Shown piece after piece: positions 17,086 to 26,408 of a stretch of 64,000 nucleotides of DNA. The position numbers and the translations under genes were made by a program. How positions within the stretch are numbered: position 1 is the first letter of the stretch; each line of letters starts with the position of its first letter. Under the pieces are notes generated by a model. That model was not told where the DNA came from and did not search any database. It saw nothing but the letters and a program-made list of their open reading frames with translations. The DNA comes from Gemmataceae bacterium (GTDB taxonomy: Bacteria; Planctomycetota; Planctomycetia; Gemmatales; Gemmataceae): positions 1 through 64,000 of the forward strand of contig JAIBBI010000007.1 in assembly GCA_019694755.1 (NCBI GenBank). The letters run 5' to 3'.

Positions 17086-18908
17086 ATCGGTCTCGTGTTT
17101 TGCCGGGAATCGCGTTTGCCGCCGTCGCGGTCCTTTTGATTGCCGGGCTGGCGTGGGCGACGCGTGTCGCCCTTCAACTCGAGCATGCCGACACCGTGCG
17201 TCTGGCCCTTTGGCGATTGGATAGTCGGATCTTCCCCATACTGGCACGTGAAGACAGCCGCCCCGTCTCGCACTATGAACCGCTCTACCCGCCCACGCCA
17301 GCGTTAACCCGTACCGGCACCTCGATCAATTTGGGAAACGTTCTGCTGCCTTCGCCGCTTCTCAGCGTTGATCTGCCCGATTGGGTCTCGTTACACTTTG
17401 TAATTGACGCCAAGTTGGGCTGGCGTTCACCACAGGTCCCGAACGAGACTCTGGCAAAGCGACTGCGTGATTCGTCGGCCGGGATAGCCATGACCAACGC
17501 CACGCCGGAGCGTGCCGCCCGGCTTCAGCACCTGGCTCTGCAGTTTCCCGTTCGGAAATGGTTCGATGTCGACGAGACCATTCCACAGGTTGAGGCTAGC
17601 GCACAGCAGAACGTGGCCAATGATTCCCCGACACAAGTTTCGCAGGGACGATTTCCCAATTCGCAGCAAGCGGGCCAGTGGCTGGAAAACGAGGCACGCG
17701 TGCGATCCCAGACCCAAACCGCAATCCGAGGCGATAACAGAAGCCCGGACCGAGGAAACACCGCCGTCATAAATTACGCCCCTCTGCCTGATCTGGTTGC
17801 GGCGAAAGACATGTCACTCGGCCAGTCCTATGTGTGCAGCAAGGCCACGATCGACGACCTGAAACCGGTTTGGCGAAACTCCGCCGACGGCACAGAGCAC
17901 CTGCTGCTTCTCCGCCGAGTCGATGGAGGCGAACTGGTGCTGATGCAGGGAGTTCTCCTCGATTGGCCTCGATTGCGGGAAGTCCTGACGGACGGCGTTC
18001 GAGATCTTCTACCCGATGCGCAACTCGTCCGCGACGAGGGGCAGCATCCAGACCGGATGTCGGCGCTGCCCGTGCGGCTTGACGCCGGCGACGCCCCGAT
18101 GACGCTCTTTCCGTTGAACACTCCGCTAAGGTGGGGCCTGACGTTCGCCTGGTCGGCGTCGGCCATTGCCTTGGTGCTGGCGGCATTGGGCGGCTGGTCG
18201 CTCCTCGATCTCTCGGAACGGCGGTTCCGGTTTGTCTCTGCCGTGACACACGAATTGCGGACGCCGCTGACAACCCTTCGGCTTTACCTCGACATGCTTA
18301 CATCGGGATTGGTCCGCGACGAAGCGAAAAAAACCGAGTACCTGAACACGCTGCACGGCGAGGCAGACAGGCTTCACCGACTCATTGCCAACGTCCTCGA
18401 ATTCGCCCGACTCGAGCGGCAGATGCCGGTCGTCAACTCCCAGCCGGTCGTCGTTCGGGACTTCATGGAATCGATGAAGAAGGAGTGGGGCACCACGTGC
18501 CATGCGGCCGGTAAGTCGCTCGACGTCTCCATCGAAGATGGGGTACCCGATATCATCGAGACCGACTCCGAAATCCTCCGCCAGCTTCTCGGAAACCTCA
18601 TCGACAATAGTTGCAAGTATTCACGGGAGGCCGAGGACCCCACCGTCAGGCTCAGTGTCGGCCGGACCGGCGACGATTTCGTGTTTGCGGTCGAGGATCG
18701 CGGCCCGGGGATCGCCACGAGGGACATCCGCGCCGTATTTCGCCCGTTCCGGCGCGGGACGAACACGCCAGCGGCAAGCGGTGGCGTCGGCCTGGGTCTG
18801 ACGCTGGCCAACCGATGGTCCAAGTTGCTCGGTGGCGATTTGCGGCTCAAGGATGTCACCACAGGCGCCCGTTTCGAATTCGCGTTACCGAATGCTCCGT
18901 GTCCGTAG
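17082..18908 (+). CDS. membrane sensor histidine kinase
   Basis: The 608-residue kinase has one membrane helix near 8-29, a large extracytoplasmic sensor region of about 320 residues without a recognised domain, and a second helix at about 351-374. Then come the H-box with H390 (VTHELRTPL), the N-box near 501-513 (LLGNLIDNSCKYS), DRGPG 539-543 and GVGLGL 568-573. It autophosphorylates and passes phosphate to the overlapping regulator gene product. The sensor domain contains a low-complexity Q/N/S-rich stretch around 170-210. The signal is unknown. Confidence 0.92.
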   Translation: MNRSRVLPGIAFAAVAVLLIAGLAWATRVALQLEHADTVRLALWRLDSRIFPILAREDSRPVSHYEPLYPPTPALTRTGTSINLGNVLLPSPLLSVDLPDWVSLHFVIDAKLGWRSPQVPNETLAKRLRDSSAGIAMTNATPERAARLQHLALQFPVRKWFDVDETIPQVEASAQQNVANDSPTQVSQGRFPNSQQAGQWLENEARVRSQTQTAIRGDNRSPDRGNTAVINYAPLPDLVAAKDMSLGQSYVCSKATIDDLKPVWRNSADGTEHLLLLRRVDGGELVLMQGVLLDWPRLREVLTDGVRDLLPDAQLVRDEGQHPDRMSALPVRLDAGDAPMTLFPLNTPLRWGLTFAWSASAIALVLAALGGWSLLDLSERRFRFVSAVTHELRTPLTTLRLYLDMLTSGLVRDEAKKTEYLNTLHGEADRLHRLIANVLEFARLERQMPVVNSQPVVVRDFMESMKKEWGTTCHAAGKSLDVSIEDGVPDIIETDSEILRQLLGNLIDNSCKYSREAEDPTVRLSVGRTGDDFVFAVEDRGPGIATRDIRAVFRPFRRGTNTPAASGGVGLGLTLANRWSKLLGGDLRLKDVTTGARFEFALPNAPCP

Positions 18909-18917
18909 ATTAGTCGC

Positions 18918-20192
18918 ATGAAGTGCGAGATCATTTCTGTCGGTACTGAACTGACCACCGGCCAGAACCTGGATACGAACAGCCAGTGGCTCAGCCGGGC
19001 GCTCGCCTCGATTGGAATGCGCGTCGCCTTCCATACGACAGTTTCCGACGACCTCGAAGACAATGTTGACGTAGTGCGGCGGGCGGCCGCGCGGGCCGGC
19101 TTGGTCATTATGACCGGAGGCCTGGGGCCGACACTGGACGATCTGACCCGGGACGTGTTGGCCAAGGTCGCCAACGTCGAATTGGTTTTCGACGAAGCCT
19201 CATTTGACATGATAAAGACGATGTTCGCTCGCCGGAATCGCCCCATGCCCGAGCGGAACCGAGTCCAGGCAATGTTCCCGGCCTCGGCCAAGCCGATTCC
19301 CAACGCGCTTGGCACGGCTCCCGGCATTTGGATGGAGGTGGGAAACGCCCACGTGGCGGCCCTGCCGGGCGTACCCCGGGAAATGACTGCCATGTTCGAG
19401 GAGTTTGTCGTGCCCCGCCTCGCGAGCTTGGGCGTGGGCGGCGGCGTGATCGTTGAGCGGCGCATCAACACCTTCGGCACCGGCGAATCGCATGTGGAAG
19501 AAATGCTGAAGGACCTGACCGCTCGCGGACGTGATCCGGAAGTCGGCATCACCGCCAGTAACAGCGTTATCAGCCTGCGCATCGTTGCACACGCTCCCGA
19601 TGGTGAAACGGCTCAAGGGAAAATCGAACCGGTGGAACAGGAAATTCGCTCCCGGCTGGGTGAATTGGTGTTCGGCACCGGCGACGAGGGACTTCACGAG
19701 GTCGTATGCCGACTGCTGGCCGAGAGACGCATGACCGTGGCGACGGCGGAAAGCATAACGGCCGGCCAGGTGGCCGAGCGGCTTGCCCGTGTTCCCGGGA
19801 TCAGTGAGTGGCTTCGGGGCGGTGTTGTCGCGTACACCAACGAGGTCAAATCAGAATTGCTCGGAGTCTCCCGATCGATGCTGGCTGAGTTCGGCGCGGT
19901 CAGCGGCCCGGTAGCCGAAGCGATGGCGATGGGGGCACGCGACCGAATTGGGAGCGACATTGCCGTCAGCACAACCGGCCTCGCCGGCCCCGGGGACGGC
20001 GGCGAAGGAAAGCCCGTTGGTACTGCTTTCATCGGCATTGCCTGGGCGGGCGGCGTGACAAGCCATCAAGTCCAGTGGTTCGGCACGCGTACTGGGATCC
20101 AGGCACGCGTCACGCTGAGTGCATTGAATGAGCTTCGATTGTTTCTGAAAAGTCAGTTACGATCTGATCGGCAGATTGGTGTCGAAAAGTGA
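18918..20192 (+). CDS. cinA: CinA: competence/damage-inducible protein with nicotinamide-nucleotide amidase domain
   Basis: This 424-residue protein has the N-terminal molybdopterin-binding-like domain (IISVGTELTTGQNLDTNS, TGGLGPTLDDLTRD, LPGVPREM) that acts as an ADP-ribose/NAD pyrophosphatase in CinA enzymes. The C-terminal PncC domain (AESITAGQVAERL, GGVVAYTNEVKSELLGV, GLAGPGDGGEGKPVGT) deamidates nicotinamide mononucleotide. Both act in NAD recycling. It begins 9 bases after the kinase stop and may be read from the same transcript. A structured spacer follows. Confidence 0.93.
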   Translation: MKCEIISVGTELTTGQNLDTNSQWLSRALASIGMRVAFHTTVSDDLEDNVDVVRRAAARAGLVIMTGGLGPTLDDLTRDVLAKVANVELVFDEASFDMIKTMFARRNRPMPERNRVQAMFPASAKPIPNALGTAPGIWMEVGNAHVAALPGVPREMTAMFEEFVVPRLASLGVGGGVIVERRINTFGTGESHVEEMLKDLTARGRDPEVGITASNSVISLRIVAHAPDGETAQGKIEPVEQEIRSRLGELVFGTGDEGLHEVVCRLLAERRMTVATAESITAGQVAERLARVPGISEWLRGGVVAYTNEVKSELLGVSRSMLAEFGAVSGPVAEAMAMGARDRIGSDIAVSTTGLAGPGDGGEGKPVGTAFIGIAWAGGVTSHQVQWFGTRTGIQARVTLSALNELRLFLKSQLRSDRQIGVEK

Positions 20193-20237
20193 TCCCCGCG
20201 CCTTGATTTGGAGAGGTCGACCGCCTAATATTCTGTT

Positions 20238-20309
20238 GAGCCCGAGAATATCTGTGAGGCGCGAAACTGATTGGGCGACGGTTTCGTGTCCAGGTTCTCG
20301 GGCTCTTTT
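20238..20309 (+). promoter_or_regulatory. long stem with internal hairpin between cinA and truD (attenuator/terminator or structured leader)
   Basis: The arms GAGCCCGAGAA (20238-20248) and TTCTCGGGCTC (20295-20305) pair perfectly over 11 bp and are followed by TTTT. Within the 46-base interior, CGCGAAAC (20260-20267) pairs with GTTTCGTG (20281-20288), eight pairs with one G-U, around a 13-base loop. The unpaired sides are 11 and 6 bases. The element starts 45 bases after the cinA stop and ends 22 bases before the truD ATG. It can act as a cinA terminator, but its nested shape and closeness to truD also allow a cis-regulatory RNA. Confidence 0.6.
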
Positions 20310-20330
20310 CATGCGCTGAGCTGACTCCCC

Positions 20331-21500
20331 ATGAAGCTCAAGCAAACTCCCGACGATTTTCAAGTGACCGAACTTACGGCCGTTAGTCCGTCAGCCGGCC
20401 CATTTGCCCTTTATGAGCTTGAAAAGCGCGGATGGACCACGCCGGACGCGCTGGCTTCCGTTCGATCCCGTTGGAAAATCGACTTCCGCCGTTTGAGCTA
20501 CGGCGGGCTCAAAGACCGCCACGCGTTTACCCGCCAGCATTTCACGATCTTTCGCGGCCCGCAAAAAGGGCTGGTCCACCACGACGTTTCGGTTAGATAC
20601 CTTGGCCAGATCAATCGGCCATTCACATCAGCTGATATCGAGGCCAATCAGTTTCAGATTACGCTCCGCAAACTGTCCGAGACGGCGGCCGCCGCCGCGA
20701 CGGCACGGGCGAGCGAAGTCGCCCGGTTCGGCGTCCCGAATTACTTTGACGATCAGCGGTTTGGATCGACCGACGGGGAGGAATTTGCCGCACGTCTGAT
20801 GGTCCTGGGCCGCTACGAGGATGCGCTCAGGCTCGCATTGGCAGGTGATTACGTACACGACAAGTCTGCCGTGAAACGGGAGAAAGCAACGTTGCTCAAA
20901 CACTGGAGCAATTGGGCCGAGTGCAAATCTGCTTTGGAACGAGGGCATGCACGGAGCATTGTCGACTACCTTGTTCACCACCCGACGGATTTCAAAGGTG
21001 CTGTCGCCCGACTTCGGCCCGAATTGCAGGGGCTTTACTTGTCGGCCTACCAGTCGTTCCTTTGGAACCGAATGCTTGCCGCCTTCGTTTCGGCCGTAGT
21101 CCCGGCCGACCGGACCATGATGCTCAAGCTGAAATTGGCCAGAGTCCCGGCAGCATCCTTCCTCTCGGAGACGGAACTGGGCCAACTGTCATGTGAATTG
21201 CCGCTCCCCTCGGCCCGACTAAAGCTCGAACCCGATTCGCCTTGGCACCCCATCATCGAGGCTGCCCTGGCGGATCAGGGATTTTCGCTTTCCGCCATGA
21301 AGCTGCCGGGGCTCCGCGAGCCGTTCTTTTCTAAAGGGAGCCGTCCGGCATGGGTCATGCCGGCTCGTTTTTCCGCCGAACCGGGCGCGGACGAACTTCA
21401 CGCAGGGTACTCCCGGCTTCGTCTAGGATTCGAGCTTCCGCGCGGTTCCTACGCGACAATCGTCGTTAAACGCCTGACCCAGAGCGTGCCCGACTCGTAA
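20331..21500 (+). CDS. truD: tRNA pseudouridine(13) synthase
   Basis: TruD isomerises U13 of certain tRNAs. The 389-residue protein has the conserved GGLKDRHAFTRQ segment with catalytic D62, the NYFDDQRFGS segment and the family insertion (AYQSFLWNRML) within the TruD domain. The length is slightly above the E. coli enzyme. It begins 22 bases after the structured spacer. The PH-domain gene follows 28 bases downstream and could be co-transcribed. Confidence 0.93.
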   Translation: MKLKQTPDDFQVTELTAVSPSAGPFALYELEKRGWTTPDALASVRSRWKIDFRRLSYGGLKDRHAFTRQHFTIFRGPQKGLVHHDVSVRYLGQINRPFTSADIEANQFQITLRKLSETAAAAATARASEVARFGVPNYFDDQRFGSTDGEEFAARLMVLGRYEDALRLALAGDYVHDKSAVKREKATLLKHWSNWAECKSALERGHARSIVDYLVHHPTDFKGAVARLRPELQGLYLSAYQSFLWNRMLAAFVSAVVPADRTMMLKLKLARVPAASFLSETELGQLSCELPLPSARLKLEPDSPWHPIIEAALADQGFSLSAMKLPGLREPFFSKGSRPAWVMPARFSAEPGADELHAGYSRLRLGFELPRGSYATIVVKRLTQSVPDS

Positions 21501-21528
21501 CATAGTCGGCAAGGCCGGGAGAATAAGC

Positions 21529-22026
21529 ATGGCAATCATGGCGGAACTCGACACGCACGCGATTACGGGAGTCGTTTCACCCGGAAGCCGGGAAGGATTC
21601 ATTCGCGACGCCTGGCCGTCGGTCGCTTCAATGCCTGCCAAAGCAGCGCTGGCCCGGCGGTGCATCCAGTCTGTTATCTTCGCGCCAATCGGATGGGCGA
21701 TTCTCGCCCCGTTTCTGCTCACCCGATTGATGGGGGTTCTGCCCGGTTTCGGTGGGCTGGTGACGAGGTATCGCTTGACCAACCGCCGGCTGATGGTGTG
21801 CAAGGGTTTCGACGCCCGGCCGGTTCAGGAAGTGCCGCTCGATCAGATCAAGGACGTCCGGTATACGCACGACGACGTCAGCGACTATTTCTTTGCCGGC
21901 TCGCTCGACATTATCGGGCCCGGTGGGAAACTAATGCTCACGTTGCCGGGCGTCCGCGAAGCCGAGAGCTTCGGCAAATCGATCATGCAGGCGGCGACCG
22001 CCTGGGGGCCCCTGCGGAATAGCTAA
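21529..22026 (+). CDS. PH-domain (bPH2-type) membrane protein
   Basis: A 165-residue protein with hydrophobic segments around 45-75 (SVIFAPIGWAILAPFLLTRLMG) followed by a bacterial PH-like domain. The diagnostic stretch is RYRLTNRRLMVCKGF, then EVPLDQIKDVRY and GSLDIIGPGGKLMLTLPGV. These domains occur in YdbT/YdbS-type membrane proteins of unclear function. GGGAG sits seven bases before the ATG. It converges with the lipoprotein gene, 12 bases away. Confidence 0.85.
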   Translation: MAIMAELDTHAITGVVSPGSREGFIRDAWPSVASMPAKAALARRCIQSVIFAPIGWAILAPFLLTRLMGVLPGFGGLVTRYRLTNRRLMVCKGFDARPVQEVPLDQIKDVRYTHDDVSDYFFAGSLDIIGPGGKLMLTLPGVREAESFGKSIMQAATAWGPLRNS

Positions 22027-22038
22027 CACGGATCTCGG

Positions 22039-22605
22039 CTACCATCGCCGACCGTGGTAGAAGCCGACCCCCACCACCGGGGGCGGCGGCCCGACGAAGA
22101 CTGGCTCCTCAACGACGTAGACCGGTCTTTGTCTTGCATAAACCACCGGCGCGGGTCTGCTGGCCGTTTGCTGCATTTCCATAACAACAGCATCGCTGAC
22201 GCCGTTGTCTTTGAGCCACTGGATATCCGTTGTCGACAGGTTATACCGGCTTCCGGTCGTGCGAATCTGACCGATAATCACCGGGTCCGACACTTTCCCT
22301 TGAGCCATCTGAACGACGTCTGTAAGCCCCAATTGCCGAGCTGCCTGCTGCTGCTGCTGAAAGGTCGCACGAGCCACGGCCTTGTTCTCGGCTTGCTCCA
22401 CGGCATTGCCGGTCACGCCACCGGCAACTGCCCCGACCCCCGCTCCAATCGCGGCCCCGGCACCGGTATTGCCAAGTGATTTCCCGATCAGTGCGCCTGT
22501 GACGCCCCCAAGGGCACCACCACCCAGCACGCCGTTTTCGGTCGGCGTGAGCGACGAGCAACCGGTAATCCCTGAACCAATTGCCAGCAGAATGATCCAG
22601 CGCAT
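22039..22605 (-). CDS. glycine-zipper lipoprotein
   Basis: The 188-residue product has a lipoprotein signal with lipobox GITGC (cysteine near 16) and two glycine-zipper segments (GGGALGGVTGALIG, AAIGAGVGAVAGGVTG) that would insert into or pack against a membrane. A Gln-rich helix follows, then a compact domain (GLTDVVQMAQGKVSDPVIIGQI ending in DAVVMEMQ) and a proline-rich tail. It resembles outer-membrane SmpA/SlyB-like glycine-zipper lipoproteins in layout only. A role in envelope integrity is inference. Confidence 0.85.
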   Translation of the reverse strand: MRWIILLAIGSGITGCSSLTPTENGVLGGGALGGVTGALIGKSLGNTGAGAAIGAGVGAVAGGVTGNAVEQAENKAVARATFQQQQQAARQLGLTDVVQMAQGKVSDPVIIGQIRTTGSRYNLSTTDIQWLKDNGVSDAVVMEMQQTASRPAPVVYARQRPVYVVEEPVFVGPPPPVVGVGFYHGRRW

Positions 22606-22715
22606 GACATGACCTCCGCAGCCGCGGGGAATAGCCGAAAAGACTCCCGCTGGTCAAGTCGGGTTCAACACCTAAATATGCGGTATCTCCCAAACAAGTT
22701 CCTGGGAAAGCCTCC

Positions 22716-25439
22716 ATGCGCCGTTTGCTCGCTGCCATCGCGTACGTCTTGATTGTGGGCCAAGCGTTCGCTCAGCCGAATGTGGTTCCGCAGAAAGTCA
22801 CATCCGTCGAAGGGATCACCGAGTACTCGCTTCCGAATGGCCTTCGAATCCTCCTGTTCCCGGACGCCTCCCGGCCGACAGTCACCGTGAATCTGACGGT
22901 ACTCGTGGGTTCGCGTCACGAGGGTTACGGCGAGACGGGAATGGCCCACCTGCTCGAACACATGGTTTTCAAGGGTACGCCGACTTTTCAGGACGTGCCC
23001 AAGGCCTTACGGGATCACGGCGCGAACTTCAACGGAACGACCTCTTACGACAGGACCAATTACTTCGAGACGATGCCCGCCACGGAGGAAAACCTCGAAT
23101 TCGGAATCCACCTCGAGGCGGATCGCCTGATCAACAGTTTCATCCGCCGCGACGATCTGCTCTCGGAAATGACCGTCGTCCGGAACGAATTCGAGCGAGG
23201 CGAGAACGACCCGGAGCAGATTCTCGGTCAGCGAATTCTCGCGACGGCATTCGAGTGGCACAATTACGGTAAGTCCACGATCGGCAACCGGTCCGATATT
23301 GAGCGGGTGCCGATCGACAATCTCCAGTCCTTTTACAAGCGGTTCTATCAGCCCGACAACTGCGTGCTCGTCGTTGCCGGGAAGTTCGACGAACCGACTG
23401 CTTTAAAGCTCATTGCCAGGTACTTTGGACCAATTCCCAGGCCGACACGCGTGCTGGACAAGACATACACCGAAGAGCCGGCACAGGACGGCGAGCGCGT
23501 CGTCAACCTCCGGCGCGTGGGCAATGTCGCAGCCGTGGGCGCAGCTTACCACATCGTCGCTGGGGCCCACCCGGATTACGCCGCCGTAGAAGTTCTCGAT
23601 GAGGTCCTCGCGGGGGAACCTTCCGGACGTCTATACAAGGCACTCGTGGCCACGAAGTTGGCTACCAATGTCCGTGGTTACTCTTACGGGGGCCACGATC
23701 CCGGCTTCATCGCTTTGGGCGCAGCCTGCGAACCTGAGAAGGTCCAAGCTGTCAAAGAGGCGTTTCTCAAGACCGTTGAGGGGATCGGTGATACGCCGAT
23801 CACGCCGGAAGAAGTCGAACGGTCGAAGACCCGACTCCTCAAGCAGCGCGAACTTCTGATGAACAATTCGGGCGTCCTCGCGGTGGTCCTCAGCGAGTGG
23901 GCCGCAAAAGGCGATTGGCGACTCTTCTTTCTACATCGCGACCGCCTCGAAAAAGTACACGCGAACGACGTGAACCGCGTGGCGACGCACTACCTTCGAC
24001 GGAACAACCGCACGTTCGGCGAGTTCATTCCGACGAAGCAAGCGGAGCGAATCGCAGTTTCAGCTACGCCTGCTGTTTCGGACATGATCAAGGACTACAA
24101 GGGGCGCCAATCAATCGCTCAGGGCGAAGCTTTTGACCCGACGCCCGCCAACATCGATGCGCGGACGAAGCGTGTCGAAATCGGTGGCGTGAAAGGTGCC
24201 ATCCTAACACGGAAGACCCGTGGCGAAGCTGTTTCCATGACCCTGATCCTGCGGTACGGCAACGAGGATTCACTCCGCGGAATGAACACCGTAGCGCAAT
24301 TGATGGGTCCCATGTTGATGAGGGGAACTCGGAACAAGTCGAGGGCAGAGTTTCAGGACGCGCTCGACAAACTGGGTGTGCGGATGTCGATCAGCACGGG
24401 TAATCTCGGTGTCCTCGTCGTCGATATCACCGCGAAACGGTCGACGCTTCCTGCGGCCATCGAACTGCTGACCGAGGCGCTGCGTCAGCCCGCATTCCCG
24501 GCCGCCGAGTTCGACGTTCTCCGGCGAGAGGCCCGCGAAGGTCTCGAAAAGGGGCGGGCCGAGCCCAATTCCCTGGCTATGCGGGCGTTACAGCGAAAGC
24601 TGAATCCGTACCCGGCCGAAGACGTCCGGTACATCCCGACATTGGACGAAGACCTCGAACGACTCAATGCCGTCACCGTGGACAAGATTCGCGGCCTGTA
24701 CGAATCGCAGGTATCGGCCGGGACGGGAGAGTTCGGCATCGTCGGTGATTTTGACTCGGACGCGATCATCGGCCAACTCAAGCAACTCCTGAGCGGCTGG
24801 GAATCGACCGTGAAGTACCAGCGTATTGCGAGGCCGGCCGCCGAGGGGATCGCAGGGGAAAAGATCACGATAAACACGCCGGACAAGGCCAACGCACTAT
24901 ACCTATCCGGCCTGGTGTTCCGCCTGGGCGACAACGACCCGGACTTTGCCGCGCTCGACCTGGGCAACTTCCTGCTCGGTGGTGGCACGCTGTCGAGCCG
25001 ACTGGGAAACCGGGTCCGACAAAAAGACGGCCTCAGCTACGGCGTCAATTCGAGCTTTCAGGCCAGCCCTCGCGACCCGGCCTCCAACTTCATCGTCTTC
25101 GCAATTTGCAACCCGACCAATATGACGAAGGTAGACAAAGCGATCGACGAAGAGGTCTCGAAGTTCATCAAGGAGGGTGTCAGTCTTTCGGAGTTGGACG
25201 ACGGCAAGCGTGCGTTCCTGGAGCAGATGAAGCTCCGCTGGACGCAGGACAGGGCCATCGCAACTACATTAGCCAACAATCTGTCAATGGGCCGCGATTT
25301 CAGCTACTATTCGGCCCTCGAAAAGAAAATCAACGAACTGACCGCCTCCGACATCCAAAAGGCGTTTCAGAAGTACATCGTGCCCTCGAAACAGATCATC
25401 GTGGAGGCGGGCGACTTCAACAAGCAGCCGAACCAGTAA
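22716..25439 (+). CDS. secreted M16-family zinc peptidase
   Basis: A 907-residue protein with a signal peptide (MRRLLAAIAYVLIVGQAFAQ). It has a full two-half M16 architecture: an N-terminal catalytic half with inverted zinc motif HLLEH at 78-82 and a downstream glutamate in VVRNEFE. The C-terminal half lacks a zinc motif but retains the R/Y pair segment (RLGNRVRQKDGLSYGV). It degrades peptides or unfolded proteins in the periplasm or outside. GGGAAAG lies upstream of the ATG. It is the first gene of a rightward run toward the MBL hydrolase. Confidence 0.93.
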   Translation: MRRLLAAIAYVLIVGQAFAQPNVVPQKVTSVEGITEYSLPNGLRILLFPDASRPTVTVNLTVLVGSRHEGYGETGMAHLLEHMVFKGTPTFQDVPKALRDHGANFNGTTSYDRTNYFETMPATEENLEFGIHLEADRLINSFIRRDDLLSEMTVVRNEFERGENDPEQILGQRILATAFEWHNYGKSTIGNRSDIERVPIDNLQSFYKRFYQPDNCVLVVAGKFDEPTALKLIARYFGPIPRPTRVLDKTYTEEPAQDGERVVNLRRVGNVAAVGAAYHIVAGAHPDYAAVEVLDEVLAGEPSGRLYKALVATKLATNVRGYSYGGHDPGFIALGAACEPEKVQAVKEAFLKTVEGIGDTPITPEEVERSKTRLLKQRELLMNNSGVLAVVLSEWAAKGDWRLFFLHRDRLEKVHANDVNRVATHYLRRNNRTFGEFIPTKQAERIAVSATPAVSDMIKDYKGRQSIAQGEAFDPTPANIDARTKRVEIGGVKGAILTRKTRGEAVSMTLILRYGNEDSLRGMNTVAQLMGPMLMRGTRNKSRAEFQDALDKLGVRMSISTGNLGVLVVDITAKRSTLPAAIELLTEALRQPAFPAAEFDVLRREAREGLEKGRAEPNSLAMRALQRKLNPYPAEDVRYIPTLDEDLERLNAVTVDKIRGLYESQVSAGTGEFGIVGDFDSDAIIGQLKQLLSGWESTVKYQRIARPAAEGIAGEKITINTPDKANALYLSGLVFRLGDNDPDFAALDLGNFLLGGGTLSSRLGNRVRQKDGLSYGVNSSFQASPRDPASNFIVFAICNPTNMTKVDKAIDEEVSKFIKEGVSLSELDDGKRAFLEQMKLRWTQDRAIATTLANNLSMGRDFSYYSALEKKINELTASDIQKAFQKYIVPSKQIIVEAGDFNKQPNQ

Positions 25440-25449
25440 AGGTTGGCCG

Positions 25450-25492
25450 GGTCTTTGTTCAAGAAGGCCTTTTGGCCGGAAAAACAAAGGCC
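25450..25492 (+). terminator. hairpin just after the M16 peptidase gene
   Basis: The arms 25450-25459 and 25483-25492 pair over ten positions with one G-U. A GGCC-TTTT-GGCC mini-hairpin (25466-25477) lies inside. The element begins 10 bases after the stop codon. No U-tract follows, so it may be a 3'-end stabilising hairpin rather than a strong terminator. Confidence 0.35.
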
Positions 25493-25534
25493 GCAACTCG
25501 GGCGGCATGAGGAATCACATTGAACGAAGGGTCC

Positions 25535-26401
25535 ATGAAGCCGCGGATCGGACCGGACGGTCGCCCCGTCGACAATGCACCGTTGTTGTCGTATCACCAC
25601 GCCGGGCTGACCGTCGAGGGCTGGTCGCGGGCAGCGGTACAGAGTTACTGGCGAATTCCCGAATTGAAATTGGGCTTCGACCTTGGAGCCCAACCCTGGT
25701 CGTTCATGGGGACCCCGACCTGGTTTCTTTCGCACACGCACCTCGACCACATCGCCGCGCTGCCCGTCTACGTGGCCCGGCGGCGAATGATGAAAATGTC
25801 GCCGCCGACCATATACCTCCCGGCCGCTGGAATCGATGATACGCGCAGGCTCCTTCAGATCATGCAGCGACTCGATCGAGGTCGCATGGTCTGCGACCTT
25901 GTCGGACTGGAGTCTGGCCAGGAGATTGCGCTTTCCCGCGAACATGTGGTGACTGCATTCGCGACTACGCATACCATCCCGTCACTCGGATTCCTGGTTT
26001 GGGACCGAAAGCAGAAGCTCAAGCCGGAATACGTAGGGCTTCCCGGAGATCAGATACGCGACCTGAAGTTTGCAGGAACGGCCATTACCCAGGAAGTCCG
26101 GACGCCCCTGCTCTGTTACTCGGGCGATACCAGCCCCGCCGGGCTCGATGCCTACCCGCCGGCATTTCAGGCCAAGATTCTGATTGTCGAGTTGAGCTTC
26201 GTGCGACCGAACCACCGCCGAGAAAAGATCCACAAGTTCGGTCATATGCACATCGACGACTTCATCGAGCGCGCGGATCAGTTTCAGAACGAGCTGATTA
26301 TCGCCATGCACTTCAGCACCCGGTATCACGTCAACGAAGTGAAAGCGATTCATCAGCGGTTCCCCGCGCATCTCCGCGACCGCGTTCGACTCTGGGTTTG
26401 A
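25535..26401 (+). CDS. MBL-fold hydrolase, ribonuclease Z-like
   Basis: This 288-residue metallo-beta-lactamase-fold protein has the HTHLDH metal motif and later ligand positions in AFATTHTIPSLGF, CYSGDTSPAGL and GHMHIDDF / AMHFSTRY. The layout recalls RNase Z (tRNA 3' processing) and related hydrolases, but the sequence is divergent. The ATG at 25535 has GAAGGG upstream; a TTG five codons earlier is weaker. The next gene starts within a few bases, which indicates co-transcription. Confidence 0.82.
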   Translation: MKPRIGPDGRPVDNAPLLSYHHAGLTVEGWSRAAVQSYWRIPELKLGFDLGAQPWSFMGTPTWFLSHTHLDHIAALPVYVARRRMMKMSPPTIYLPAAGIDDTRRLLQIMQRLDRGRMVCDLVGLESGQEIALSREHVVTAFATTHTIPSLGFLVWDRKQKLKPEYVGLPGDQIRDLKFAGTAITQEVRTPLLCYSGDTSPAGLDAYPPAFQAKILIVELSFVRPNHRREKIHKFGHMHIDDFIERADQFQNELIIAMHFSTRYHVNEVKAIHQRFPAHLRDRVRLWV

Positions 26402-26408
26402 GGTGGAA

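Noticed and set aside
18374-19582. A 402-residue leftward open frame across the kinase/cinA junction
   Set aside because: It runs antisense to two well-supported genes and is Ser/Arg-rich without domains.
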